64,000 nt of DNA from Gloeocapsopsis crepidinum LEGE 06123 (GTDB taxonomy: Bacteria; Cyanobacteriota; Cyanobacteriia; Cyanobacteriales; Chroococcidiopsidaceae), in contig NZ_JADEWN010000011.1 in the NCBI RefSeq assembly GCF_015207655.1, positions 39,183 through 103,182 of the forward strand, read 5' to 3'. Shown here piece by piece: positions 55,144-64,000 of the stretch. Within the stretch, counting starts at the first letter, position 1. Every line of letters starts with the position of its first letter. A program made the translations under genes and the position numbers. Under the pieces are notes generated by a model. It saw nothing but the letters and a program-made list of their open reading frames with translations, did not search any database and was not told where the DNA came from.

Positions 55144-56133
55144 GTGCGAGAAAATGATTTTAGCGGTAGGAGGCATCTAATTCTTAAGTTACTAAAGTAC
55201 TCTTTGGCATACCTTAAACCATATATTCGATGGTTTATTGTTGGTGCAACACTATTCTTTCTTCTACAAGCGTTAATTCGTCACTGGCAAGAAGTTACTA
55301 CGATTCAAATTTCTGCTGCAGGATGGGCAATTTTAGCAGGTGCTTTATGTGTAACTTTTCTTGCGCATGTATGGTCAGGTTTGGTGTGGACTTGGATTTT
55401 AAGAGAGCTAAATCAACAAGTCAATAACCATTACTTTATTCGTGTTTACTTAAAAACAAATATTGCTAAGTATTTGCCTGGTAACGTTTGGCATTACTAT
55501 GGTAGGATTACCACTGCTAAAGATGCAGGTATTTCTACTAGCGTAGCCACTTTAAGCGTACTGCTAGAACCTTTACTCATGGCAGCATCTGCTTTAATAA
55601 TTGTTTTATTAGGTGTTTCTTTAGAAGCGGGGGATCGCCATCTGCTATTAATATTATTATCCGTTTTAGGTTTAGCTGCTGTTTTAATTGCTATTCATCC
55701 GTGGTTTTTAAATACAGCAATTCGCTTTTTAGGCAAATTAAAGCTAAAGAAGAACTACACTAATACAATAGACCTTCATAGCGGTATGGTAGTCAATTAT
55801 CCCTTGAAACCTTTGATAGGTGAACTAGGTTTTGTTCTACTGCGAGGCATGGGTTTTTTACTAACACTGCTAGCTTTTACTTCATTGCAGTTAGAGCAAT
55901 TACCTTTAATACTAGGGGCTTTTAGCTTAGCATGGTTACTGGGTTTAATCGTTCCAGGAGCCCCTGGAGGCTTGGGAGTTTTTGAAGCAACTGCGATCGC
56001 GCTATTAGAACATCGATTATCTCCTGGCATTGTCATTAGTGCGATCGCTTTTTACCGGTTAGTGAGCATTCTTGCTGAAACTTCTGCTGCTGGATTTGCT
56101 TGGCTAGATGAACGTCGTTTAGATTTTAATTAA
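55144..56133 (+). CDS. UPF0104/lysylphosphatidylglycerol-synthase-like membrane protein
   Basis: 329 residues, starts with GTG. About eight helices: VGATLFFLLQALI, AGWAILAGALCVTFLAHVWSG, LYLKTNIAKYLPGNVWHYYGR-type loop, SLAWLLGLIVPGAPGGLGVFEA, VISAIAFYRLVSILAE. The GNVWHYYGR and PGAPGGLGVFEA motifs are the family marks. Related proteins flip or modify lipids; the catalytic lysyl-transfer domain is missing, so a flippase-like role is the best guess. The end overlaps the convergent gene by 8 bp. Confidence 0.85.
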   Translation: MRENDFSGRRHLILKLLKYSLAYLKPYIRWFIVGATLFFLLQALIRHWQEVTTIQISAAGWAILAGALCVTFLAHVWSGLVWTWILRELNQQVNNHYFIRVYLKTNIAKYLPGNVWHYYGRITTAKDAGISTSVATLSVLLEPLLMAASALIIVLLGVSLEAGDRHLLLILLSVLGLAAVLIAIHPWFLNTAIRFLGKLKLKKNYTNTIDLHSGMVVNYPLKPLIGELGFVLLRGMGFLLTLLAFTSLQLEQLPLILGAFSLAWLLGLIVPGAPGGLGVFEATAIALLEHRLSPGIVISAIAFYRLVSILAETSAAGFAWLDERRLDFN

Positions 56134-57355
56134 GTTTTACAGGAATATTATCTATATAAATTGCACACATTACATTAAAAATATCAAGAAAAGTCGTCAT
56201 CTTATTTCGCTCTTTTTCGGAAAAATTTTCATAATATCTAATCAATTCTGCGATACAGGTTTCAAGATGAGCGCGGCAACCTTTACAAATCAATAAAATT
56301 TTAATTAAAAGCATGACTAGTGTTAATGGAGTTCCTTGAGATATCAGAGTAAGGAACATTGGGGAAGGCTCATGATGGTTTTCAGTTATTAAGTATTCGA
56401 TTATTTTATTACAAGTTCTCAGAATTAATGCATCTGTTGGCTCTTTTTCATTGTAATTAGTATTCAAGGTAATTAGTTTTTTCGATAAGTTGATTCCTGA
56501 AGTATCTCCTACTTCACTATTAGTACTTGAATAAACTAAAAACTTTTCTAGTCTTTCTTTAAACTGGCGATAGTTAAGATTCTTTGTTTGTTTGAGAAAA
56601 AGATTGGCATTGCTCGCATAGCTGGTAGGATCGCGCTTGGCTACAATTAACTTAATTAAACGTAGTACTTCATCTGGTAAGTTAGTAGGGTTTTTATGCT
56701 TATCTATCTTAGAAGACTGAGAAGACGCCATGTACATTGCTAAATCAAATTTAAATTGATATTTTAGCCTGCTCGCCTCATTTCTTGCAGCTTCTCGTTG
56801 TTCTATTGGTTTCTTAATATCATTAGATTGAGCCATCAAGATATGTGATGTATAACTCTTATTCCAACGCGCTTGTCCTTGCACCTGACACTTATCAGCA
56901 AATGCTTTAACTTCTGTGTAATTCTCACTACTTACAAAATCTTTTACCCACATTCTGAGATGATTTTGTGTAGGTGTTGTAGTAGGTTGATTATCTGAAA
57001 TATTTTCAAAAATGGCAATTAAATGTTCTACATATTGTGTTTTTTTTGTGATTTTCCAATTATTGAGTAGGATGTAGCAACAACGCTTAATTGTATTATA
57101 AAATTCTTCTTTATTATTACTAGCAATAATTTCTTGTATTGCTTGAAGATGATCTAAATTGGTTATTTGTGGAGGAAATATGAATAAATCAGTGAATTGC
57201 TGTAGTACTGTCTCTGCTGAATACTGCTTGACGTTTTCTAACAAAAAGCTATAAACAGTCTCTTGAGATTGTGTCAGACTACGAGGTTGTTTATCTGACT
57301 GACCAACCGCATTATTAGTAAATTTATAGTTTGCTGAGCGTGGAGAATTCAACAT
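56126..57355 (-). CDS. Hypothetical protein of unknown function
   Basis: 409 residues, mostly helical, soluble, rich in Asn, Lys, Ile and Thr. No membrane segment, signal peptide or known motif. Landmarks: SQETVYSFLLENVKQYSAET, NNWKITKKTQYVEHLIAIF, NLNYRQFKERLEKFLVYSS. The gene is clearly richer in A/T than its neighbours and contains no full HIP1 octamer, unlike most genes of this length here, so it may be a late arrival. A helical-repeat or signalling scaffold is possible but unsupported. Confidence 0.6.
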   Translation of the reverse strand: MLNSPRSANYKFTNNAVGQSDKQPRSLTQSQETVYSFLLENVKQYSAETVLQQFTDLFIFPPQITNLDHLQAIQEIIASNNKEEFYNTIKRCCYILLNNWKITKKTQYVEHLIAIFENISDNQPTTTPTQNHLRMWVKDFVSSENYTEVKAFADKCQVQGQARWNKSYTSHILMAQSNDIKKPIEQREAARNEASRLKYQFKFDLAMYMASSQSSKIDKHKNPTNLPDEVLRLIKLIVAKRDPTSYASNANLFLKQTKNLNYRQFKERLEKFLVYSSTNSEVGDTSGINLSKKLITLNTNYNEKEPTDALILRTCNKIIEYLITENHHEPSPMFLTLISQGTPLTLVMLLIKILLICKGCRAHLETCIAELIRYYENFSEKERNKMTTFLDIFNVMCAIYIDNIPVKLN

Positions 57356-57933
57356 ACAGGTTTTTAACGGTAAAGATCCTCCTCTACATAGAGAGGTAGC
57401 TTGTTTTACGTATATTTTCTTATATTTAGAAGTTGAACTGTTGATAATTTGAGACTTCGATGCACAATTTAAATGAAACTTGATTGAAAATATGGCATAT
57501 CTACCTGATGTAGTTCCTCAGTAAAATTAGTGATTTATTAACTTATCAATCACTTACTGTTTTCTAAAGCTGAGTACAGTCAGAGATCTTTCTAAGCTGT
57601 TATTTTACTTGAAGCTGAAAAATGTAGCTTCTTTCCTCAGCCATCGGGTGTTGGGTAAGGAAATTGCACTAAAATAGACCGTTAACTCGACTAGTTTGGA
57701 CTTTTTCAAACAGCGGAGGGCTGAATTTCTTGTCGCTTCTCGATTGAGCGCGTCGATCATCTACACAAGAAAGTCAAAATAGGCTACTGATATAGGCGAT
57801 CGCGTTATAACTTCTAGTGCTAACAGCAATAAATACCGTATTTGTTTCGCCACTCATCAAAGCATTGAGTGCTACGTCACCTGTTGGTGGGTATCCATTA
57901 CGTATCTAGTTAGCCTCTAAAACCTATTAACTT
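57356..57933. other. Spacer without recognised gene
   Basis: About 580 bp downstream of tRNA-Leu and upstream of the unknown gene. One HIP1-like site lies near 57797. I see no open frame or repeat. Confidence 0.45.
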
Positions 57934-57963
57934 CAAAATAAAAGCCCCTGACAAAGGAGCTTT
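57934..57963 (-). terminator. Terminator after tRNA-Leu
   Basis: On the minus strand AAAGCTCC and GGGGCTTT form an 8-bp stem (one T-G) around a 7-nt loop, followed by TTATTTT. It lies 30 bp after the tRNA. Confidence 0.7.
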
Positions 57964-57992
57964 CAGCTAACTATAGTTAAGGTCTTTAGGTA

Positions 57993-58349
57993 TGGGGGCA
58001 GAGAGACTTGAACTCTCACGACCTTTTACGGTCAACGGATTTTCATTCTCCTGCAGCTTTCGCTACTACCTTACTAGGCTTTGAGAATTGGACTCTCTCT
58101 TTACCCTCGGCTTGACGTTAGGGTAGCTCCCGTCGAGTCTCTGCACCTTCCGAAAAATAGTAGCTAGTAGCTAGAAATTGTAAGAACTCTAGATTCACTT
58201 TCTCATTGTCTACTTTTCGGCTTGGCTCAGGATTGCCATATCTGAATTAGATTTAGGTTTCCCTGAGTTTGAGAGCGGTCACTTGACAAGTTTCTTTGTC
58301 AAGGCTCAATTGTTTAAGTCCGTAGCGTCTACCATTCCGCCACGCCCCC
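57993..58349 (-). tRNA. tRNA-Leu (UAA) split by a group I intron
   Basis: The 5' exon (58316-58349) starts GGGGGCGTGGCGGAATGG and ends GGACTT. The 3' exon (57993-58043) starts AAAATCCG and ends TGCCCCCA. Joined, they give an 85-nt class II tRNA with anticodon TAA, long variable arm and T loop TTCAAGT. The intron lies between U34 and A35, the classic site in cyanobacteria and plastids. Confidence 0.95.
58044..58315 (-). other. Group I intron of tRNA-Leu(UAA)
   Basis: A 272-nt self-splicing-type intron. It begins AAACAATTGAGCCTTG and ends GGAGAATG, with the required U before and G at the end. Core elements visible include CTCAGGGAAACCTAAATCT (P/Q region), AATCCTGAGCCAAGCC, and AGGTGCAGAGACTCGACGGGAGCTACCC (R/S region). 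No endonuclease frame is inside. A TAGCTACTAGCTACTA run marks the variable loop. Confidence 0.93.
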
Positions 58350-58535
58350 TTTTGAGGTTTGGGTGTTGGGTTAACAACCATCCCGTTTGTCTATTGCACC
58401 ATTAAATTGCAATCTATGCAACAACTTTAGCAAAAAAAATTGGCGATCGCCTATGAAGTTCTCCCGTCAACTGAGCGTAGCAGCTAGGGAGAAAAGCGGT
58501 AGAATAGCTAAAAACAAACGATTCACGCGGGTTCA

Positions 58536-58787
58536 ATGGATAACTTACTACAGTACCTTAACCAAAACCAACCGATTGCGATCGCGCTGCTGTATCTTGT
58601 ACTGGCGGGAGCATATCTGCTTGTCATCCCTTTAGCCATCATGTTGTACCTAAAACTGCGTTGGTATAACGCTACGTCGTTTGAGCGGGGCTTTATGTAT
58701 TTCCTGGTGTTCTTTTTCTTTCCAGGGTTATTACTACTAGCACCGTTTATGAATTTTCGCCCTCAGCGTCGGCAAATTTCTAGCTAA
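58536..58787 (+). CDS. ndhL: NAD(P)H-quinone oxidoreductase subunit L
   Basis: 83 residues, two or three membrane helices ([40 protein letters not shown]) with [14 protein letters not shown] between, diagnostic of NdhL. It is a small membrane subunit of thylakoid NDH-1, needed for CO2 uptake. It lies 3 bp before the DUF3007 gene in the conserved ndhL-DUF3007-trpA run. Confidence 0.95.
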   Translation: MDNLLQYLNQNQPIAIALLYLVLAGAYLLVIPLAIMLYLKLRWYNATSFERGFMYFLVFFFFPGLLLLAPFMNFRPQRRQISS

Positions 58788-58790
58788 ACC

Positions 58791-59117
58791 ATGAATAGAA
58801 TTACGGTTATTGGTATTGGGCTTGGCGTGTTTGTGGCAGGTGGTGTTGTCTATGTTATCTTGCAGGTAGTTGGTTTAGATAGCTTAACAGCAGGCGTGTG
58901 GAGCCAAGTTTTGTTGGTTGGTGCTTTAGTGGGATGGTTAGTCACTTATCTCACCAGAGTGTTGCGACAAGACATGACGTATCACCAGCAGCGGCAAAAC
59001 TATGAAGAAGCTTTTTTGCAAAAAAGGTTAGATGAACTCACACCAGAAGAATTAGCCAAACTACAAGCAGAGATTGAACAAGAAAACAAATCTCGCGATT
59101 CCTCCTCAAAGGTGTAA
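58791..59117 (+). CDS. DUF3007 membrane protein
   Basis: 108 residues. Two helices (VIGIGLGVFVAGGVVYVILQV, WSQVLLVGALVGWLVTYLTRV) then a charged coiled-coil tail (QRQNYEEAFLQKRLDELTPEELAKLQAEIEQE). The family is confined to cyanobacteria and plastids and almost always follows ndhL; a role in NDH-1 assembly is suspected, not shown. Confidence 0.88.
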   Translation: MNRITVIGIGLGVFVAGGVVYVILQVVGLDSLTAGVWSQVLLVGALVGWLVTYLTRVLRQDMTYHQQRQNYEEAFLQKRLDELTPEELAKLQAEIEQENKSRDSSSKV

Positions 59118-59161
59118 AGTGTTGGATGTTGTCATTTGATCGCCGACACTATCGTTGAAAA

Positions 59162-59948
59162 ATGAACTCAATTTCTGATTGCTTCAAGTCACTGCGATCG
59201 CGCGGTACTTGTGCTTTAATTCCCTTCATTACTGCTGGCGATCCAGACTTGGAAACAACTGCTAAAGCTTTGCGGGTTTTAGATGGTGCTGGAGCAGACA
59301 TGATTGAACTCGGAGTACCATACTCCGATCCTCTAGCAGATGGACCTGTGATTCAAGCCGCAGCAAGTCGGGCGCTGCAAAAAGGAACGCGCCTTGAACA
59401 AGTCTTGGAAATCGTGCGCGAGGTAAGTCCTACACTGCGATCGCCAATTATTTTGTTTATGTATTACAACCCAATTTTGAATCGGGGAATTGAGACATTT
59501 TTACAACAAATTGCAGATGCTGGGGTCGCTGGTTTAGTTGTGCCTGATTTGCCGTTAGAAGAAGCTGAAGGGCTGCTGAAACCCGCTCAAAAGATAGGGA
59601 TTGAAGTTGTATTATTAGTCGCTCCAACCAGTTCCCTAGAACGAATTGAGGCGATCGCCCGTGCTTCGCAAGGATTTATTTATTTGGTTAGCGTGACGGG
59701 CGTTACGGGAATGCGATCGCAAATGGAAGCGCGAGTCCCTGAATTACTCAAACAAATACGTAGTTACACCGACAAGCCCATTGGTGTAGGTTTTGGCATT
59801 TCTGCACCCGAACAAGCGCGACAAGTACGCGAATCAGGTGCAGACGCTGTAATTGTTGGAAGTGCGATTGTGAAACGCTTAGCAGATGAAACCCCCCAAG
59901 CAGGATTGCAAGCAATTGGGGAGTTTTGCCAAAGTTTAAAAGCGGCAA

Positions 59949-59959
<11 letters not shown>
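59162..59959 (+). CDS. trpA: Tryptophan synthase alpha subunit
   Basis: 265 residues, full-length TIM barrel: [33 protein letters not shown] (catalytic Glu and Asp), [14 protein letters not shown] and [13 protein letters not shown]. It cleaves indole-3-glycerol phosphate to indole, passed to TrpB. trpB is not here, as usual in cyanobacteria. It is 44 bp after DUF3007, and the stop overlaps the convergent aldo/keto reductase by 11 bp. Confidence 0.97.
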
Positions 59960-60929
<970 letters not shown>

Positions 60930-60993
60930 TTTGTCTCTCAGATTTACTGCAATTAATGTGAGTTAGTATCTCTTTCGCGCCCCCTAAATCCAC

Positions 60994-61033
60994 GCCACTT
61001 GCTACAACGGGGGACACCCCCGCAACGCAGTGG
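60994..61033. repeat. Nested-hairpin dispersed repeat, second copy
   Basis: CCACT (60995-60999) pairs with AGTGG (61029-61033), and GGGGG/CCCCC pair inside around ACA. The core is identical to the rnpB copy, while the outer stem differs by a G-to-C and the matching C-to-G change. It lies between merR and the aldo/keto reductase gene. CCCCTAAATC before it and CCCCAAAAATGGGGG after it form a further small fold. Confidence 0.8.
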
Positions 61034-61096
61034 TTCCCCAAAAATGGGGGATAACATCAAAACTTTCCCTAAAATTGGCAAGCCAGTCTAAAGTGA

Positions 61097-61492
61097 TCAG
61101 CTTTTAGCTGAGTAGTTAGGTGAACTAGTTTGTTGTGCTTCTATCTCTTGATAGTGTTGAATTTTCCACTGAATCACTTTTAGGTTCTGCTGAAGTTCGG
61201 CAATACGTTTTTGAACCTCAAGTTCATGCGCTTCTAGAATTGCGCGGCGATCGCTGATTGCTTCTGGATTTTCCCGTAACAAGGTAGCGAACTGCTGCAT
61301 TTGACGAATTGGCATTCCTGTAGCCCGTAAGCGAGTCAAAAATTCAATTCGAGCAATATCTGCTGCTGAGTAACGGCGATGTCCATTGCTTCCCCTATTA
61401 ACTGGCTCAAGTAGCCCATTACGCTCGTAATAGCGCAGTGTATGCACACTCAAACCCGTTCGTGCTGCAACTTGTCGAATGTCCGTGTCCAT
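61097..61492 (-). CDS. MerR-family transcriptional regulator
   Basis: 131 residues from ATG 61492. Winged helix: DIRQVAARTGLSVHTLRYYERNGLLEPVNRG, RRYSAADIARIEFLTRLRATGMPI; then the dimer coiled coil (ILEAHELEVQKRIAELQQNL). No cysteine cluster for metal binding is present, so it is of the organic/aldehyde-stress type rather than a metal sensor. The upstream 49 codons of the frame are promoter sequence. Probably self-regulated and acting on the neighbouring reductase and perhaps the divergent MFS gene. Confidence 0.9.
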   Translation of the reverse strand: MDTDIRQVAARTGLSVHTLRYYERNGLLEPVNRGSNGHRRYSAADIARIEFLTRLRATGMPIRQMQQFATLLRENPEAISDRRAILEAHELEVQKRIAELQQNLKVIQWKIQHYQEIEAQQTSSPNYSAKS

Positions 61493-61499
61493 GAATATC

Positions 61500-61530
61500 A
61501 CCTTAGAACTTAGAGTGCGCTCTAAGTCAA
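61500..61530 (-). promoter_or_regulatory. MerR-type promoter/operator
   Basis: On the minus strand TTGACT (61530-61525) and TAAGGT (61505-61500) are 19 bp apart, the long spacing that MerR proteins act on. The perfect palindrome ACTTAGAG-CGCA-CTCTAAGT (61508-61527) fills the spacer. The transcript would begin at or beside the merR ATG, implying a leaderless message. Confidence 0.8.
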
Positions 61531-61685
61531 GCCTTTTATAGAAAAAATTGGGCACACTCAATAACAGACTAACGATGACTTGTAAAATATACGGGTTATG
61601 CAATTTTTGCATAGCAGGGCTAAATCGTATAGGAAACACGCTAGCTAGCGCAGCCCGCAGACTACCCGTGGCTTAGAGGAAGATT

Positions 61686-62957
61686 ATGGTTGATCCTAGG
61701 GTTCATGTAGAAGAGGCAAACCGCAAACAAAGGCTAAAGCAACATCATCGCTTGTTTTTATGGCTTTCTCTTGCAGCAGGCTTAATTTTTTTGCAGGGAT
61801 ATATGATCGCACCACTTATCCCTCGGCTGGCACAAATTTTTCAAGTTCCAGAGCAAGAGATCGGCTTTATTGTCCCAGCATATATGCTTGCTTATGCCCT
61901 AGCAGCCCTCTTTTACGGAATTCTTTCGGATCGCTTTGGTCGCTGGCCCGTTATGCGTGCTTCAGTCTGCATCTTCATCATTTGTACAGCACTGACAGCA
62001 ACAGCTCAATCTGCCTCGCAGATGGTTCTCTGGCGACTTTTAACTGGACTAGGTGCTAGTGGAGTTATACCACTAACGTTTGCCTTGATTGGAGATTTAT
62101 TTCCCTTTCGCGAACGAGGACAGATGTTGGGTATGGTGTTTGCTTATATGGAGGGTGGCATGGCATTTGGCTCTGCGGGTGGAGCGATTCTTGAACCCTT
62201 TGTGGGCTGGCAGGTACTATTTATTGGGACTTCAGTTGCAACAGCAATCATTCTCTGGCGCTTGCACCGCTATGAAGCACTGTTCGATACTCCACAGGCT
62301 GCTGAACCACTACGCTCGATTCGTCAGGTTTTTGCAGGCTACCGCAGTGTTCTGTCAACTTGGCGCGGAAAGCGGACTTACATCTATGTCTTTTTGAACG
62401 CGATCTTTCACTCAGGGGTTTATACCTGGCTAGGACTTTATTTGTCGCAGCGCTACAACTTGGGGGAGGCTGGAATCGGGCTAGCAATTTTTGGATACGG
62501 CATTCCAGGTTTAATTTTTAGTCCGATGATTGGCAGAGCAGTGGATCGTTGGGGACGCAGATGGCTCATCCCGCCAGGACTTGGCATAGCTGCTATAGCA
62601 GGGTTTATGATGATTTTCCAGATTCCCTTGACTTTGACCACTATTGCTATTCTGATTTTGTCTCTTGGCTATGACCTCACTCAGCCTTTGTTTGCGGGAA
62701 TTGTGACAGATTTAGGTTCCGCCAGAAGTCTAGGGCAAACAATGGGGTTCAAAGTTTTTACACTATTTACTGGATTTGGAATTGGTAGTCTCTTATTCGG
62801 TGAGGCGCTTCGTTGGGGCTTTGGTCCGACACTCGCTATTTTTAGTACAATACAATTGCTGGTAGCAGTTGCTGCAATTCCTTTATTCCGCTCAGAGGCT
62901 CCCAAAAAAGAGGCAGAAATTAAAGCAGCAGAAGCTTGGGATGAGCAAGAGGAATAG
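61686..62957 (+). CDS. Major facilitator superfamily transporter
   Basis: 423 residues, about twelve helices. Marks: GFIVPAYMLAYALAALFYGILSDRFGRWPVM (motif A), LLTGLGASGVIPLTFALIGDLFPFRERG, and GLIFSPMIGRAVDRWGRRW (second motif A). Resembles drug/metabolite exporters of the DHA1 type. SD AGAGGAAG precedes the ATG. It is divergent from merR, with the operator between, so it could share its control. Substrate unknown. Confidence 0.9.
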   Translation: MVDPRVHVEEANRKQRLKQHHRLFLWLSLAAGLIFLQGYMIAPLIPRLAQIFQVPEQEIGFIVPAYMLAYALAALFYGILSDRFGRWPVMRASVCIFIICTALTATAQSASQMVLWRLLTGLGASGVIPLTFALIGDLFPFRERGQMLGMVFAYMEGGMAFGSAGGAILEPFVGWQVLFIGTSVATAIILWRLHRYEALFDTPQAAEPLRSIRQVFAGYRSVLSTWRGKRTYIYVFLNAIFHSGVYTWLGLYLSQRYNLGEAGIGLAIFGYGIPGLIFSPMIGRAVDRWGRRWLIPPGLGIAAIAGFMMIFQIPLTLTTIAILILSLGYDLTQPLFAGIVTDLGSARSLGQTMGFKVFTLFTGFGIGSLLFGEALRWGFGPTLAIFSTIQLLVAVAAIPLFRSEAPKKEAEIKAAEAWDEQEE

Positions 62958-62975
62958 GCTTGGAGGAATGCAAAG

Positions 62976-63467
62976 CTAAGGTCGAATGACACGATGCATA
63001 TCCAGTGATGGTGGAGCGATTTCCGTTTGGCTGATCATGTCGTGAATTTGCCCTCGATGATGTGTTTGGTGGTTAAAAAAGTGGGCGACAAGTAAATCGA
63101 CAGGATCGTTACAAACTCTACCAGAATTATTTGTATACTCAATTGTACTGCTTAAAAACTCCTCAGTTAAACTTGCAGCAAAGTTTTCAATCCGCTGATC
63201 TTCGGCTTGACGTACTTGCCATAATTCGTCAAAGTTCTCGAAGAGAATCGCATCTAAATTAGTTGATGACATCGATTTACCCTCAAACCGCCCTAACCAA
63301 ATGCGATCGCCTACCATAATATGATTTAGCGTTCCGTGGATACTTTTAAAAAATGCTGGACGGATTTGTTTGCGTTCATCATCACTTAATTGAGCGCAAG
63401 CTTCGTAGAGTTTGCGATTTGCTAATGTGTTGTATTTTGCTAATAATTGAAAATGCTTGGTAAGCAT
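62976..63467 (-). CDS. DinB-family protein
   Basis: 163 residues from ATG 63467, which follows AAGGGGAA. Four-helix bundle with the metal histidines in IHGTLNHIMVGDRIWLGR and FFNHQTHHRGQIHDMI. DinB/YfiT proteins are Zn or Ni hydrolases or thiol transferases; exact reaction unknown. The longer frame to 63521 runs into a palindromic repeat and is not coding. Confidence 0.88.
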   Translation of the reverse strand: MLTKHFQLLAKYNTLANRKLYEACAQLSDDERKQIRPAFFKSIHGTLNHIMVGDRIWLGRFEGKSMSSTNLDAILFENFDELWQVRQAEDQRIENFAASLTEEFLSSTIEYTNNSGRVCNDPVDLLVAHFFNHQTHHRGQIHDMISQTEIAPPSLDMHRVIRP

Positions 63468-63508
63468 ATATTCCCCTTTAAGCTTGGCGAATGAATTCGC
63501 TGCTAGGC

Positions 63509-63599
63509 AAACAAAGTCCACCTCCGTGGACTGACAACCAAAACTCTTACTTTAGTGGGAGAAGGCACACTTTGTTTATATAGCCCCGACTTTAGTCGG
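63509..63599. repeat. Compound palindromic repeat element
   Basis: AAACAAAGT (63509-63517) and ACTTTGTTT (63569-63577) are outer inverted repeats. The left arm holds a perfect hairpin AGTCCAC-CTCC-GTGGACT (63515-63532). To the right lies CCGACT-TT-AGTCGG (63586-63599). Such GTCCAC/ACTTTGTTT palindromes are a dispersed class in filamentous and related cyanobacteria, and the CCGACTTTAGTCGG type resembles IS200/IS605 ends. It sits exactly where the DUF29-like gene loses its 5' end. Confidence 0.7.
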
Positions 63600-63600
63600 A

Positions 63601-63903
63601 AGGCATCTCATTATAGAAGAACTGCTGACTCTCAAAGAAATGCTGCTTAAGGATAATATTCCTGGTGCCTTAGCGATTGTCGAAGAACTCGAAGAAATGG
63701 GTCGTAATGACATTATTAAAACAATTCGGAGTTACGCAGTCGTCCTGTTGTTACACCTGATCAAACAGCAAGCAAAAAACCGTACAACTCGTCCTTGGGA
63801 AGTTTCAATTCGTAATTCTGTGCGAGAAATTCAGCGAGAAAACAAGTGTCGTAAGGCAGGAGGTTACTATCTTATACGAACTTGCGTTCTAAAGAACAAT
63901 TAG
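63601..63903 (+). pseudogene. DUF29-like gene, 5' end missing, probably frameshifted
   Basis: The frame reads ELLTLKEMLLKDNIPGALAI, VEELEEMGRNDIIKTIRSYA and LLLHLIKQQAKNRTTRPWEV, the pattern of a small DUF29 subfamily. In-frame codons continue upstream into the palindromic repeat with no start codon; ATG 63640 may allow a shortened product. After GGYYL the tail becomes unrelated (IRTCVLKNN), suggesting a frameshift. Probably a relic. Confidence 0.55.
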
Positions 63904-63938
63904 GGTAGGGTGCAGTTAACCGAGAAACGAGCACTGTT

Positions 63939-64000
63939 ATGGCAAGAGTCAGTCGAGTTGTAGCCCACCAGAGCGTTGAAGAAGTTAAGCAGAAGCTGGC
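63939..64000 (+). CDS. Start of a gene, possibly IS630-type transposase
   Basis: An ATG at 63939 opens a frame (MARVSRVVAHQSVEEVKQKL) that runs off the window. The opening recalls HTH-containing transposases of the IS630 group, and the nearby palindromes and broken gene fit a mobile-element border. Twenty residues are not enough to be sure. Confidence 0.35.
   Translation, partial: MARVSRVVAHQSVEEVKQKL

Noticed and set aside
58387..58635. 82-residue plus-strand frame before ndhL
   Set aside because: Overlaps ndhL out of frame and has no family match.

Overview
The window is from a cyanobacterial chromosome. GCGATCGC (HIP1) octamers are scattered through most of it. It carries NDH-1 subunits ndhM and ndhL, the PSII repair protein Psb32, a CpcS/CpeS-type bilin lyase, and the cyanobacterial run ndhL-DUF3007-trpA. 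It also has a tRNA-Leu(UAA) gene split by a group I intron, an rnpB gene with an expanded P12 arm, and short heptamer repeats in the spacers. I cannot name the species. The mix looks like a Chroococcidiopsis/Gloeocapsopsis/Nostoc-type genome rather than a marine picocyanobacterium.

Layout. 1-7.7 kb: the end of an ABC-2 permease; an RNA-end-processing region on the minus strand (kptA, an esterase, a dead PIN toxin/antitoxin pair, then the rtcB-cobW-archease operon, where rtcB is transcribed first); then small orphans and an HNH nuclease. 8-13.4 kb: a GAF histidine kinase coupled to a SRPBCC protein, tRNA-Glu, a LeuD-type subunit and ndhM. 13.4-17.9 kb: a zinc-ribbon/PP2C/membrane protein bracketed by two copies of a ~122-bp repeat. 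18-27.3 kb: an FHA-PrsW fusion, def, a HEAT protein, DUF3598, PAP2, aat, rpsN, and an ECF sigma/anti-sigma pair. 28-36.5 kb: DUF4394, a solute-binding protein with a CpcS-like lyase, CobT with DUF2232, a SYCRP1-like regulator, surE and psb32.

36.7-41.6 kb is a compact siderophore/iron uptake locus: an AraC regulator, a TonB-dependent receptor with an AMIN domain, and a lipoprotein binding protein. A near-identical A/T-rich motif precedes both the regulator and the receptor. 42-51 kb: a FemAB-like acyltransferase, a RibD-like reductase, a Cache/HAMP histidine kinase, rnc, rnpB, corA, and a stand-alone groL with a perfect CIRCE operator. 51-58 kb: a Sua5-type protein, larC, two related lipoproteins, a UPF0104 membrane protein, an AT-rich gene of unknown function, and the intron-split tRNA-Leu. 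58.5-64 kb: ndhL-DUF3007-trpA, an aldo/keto reductase with its probable MerR regulator, an MFS transporter, DinB, and a repeat-damaged DUF29 gene next to what may be the start of a transposase.

Most of the window is core or semi-core cyanobacterial content. The points that most reward follow-up are the RNA-repair operon with an inserted metallo-GTPase beside a decayed PIN toxin, the repeat family that has entered rnpB, the repeat pair flanking the PP2C gene, and the shared motif in the siderophore locus. All calls rest on reading the sequence and on recalled family features; no database search was run.
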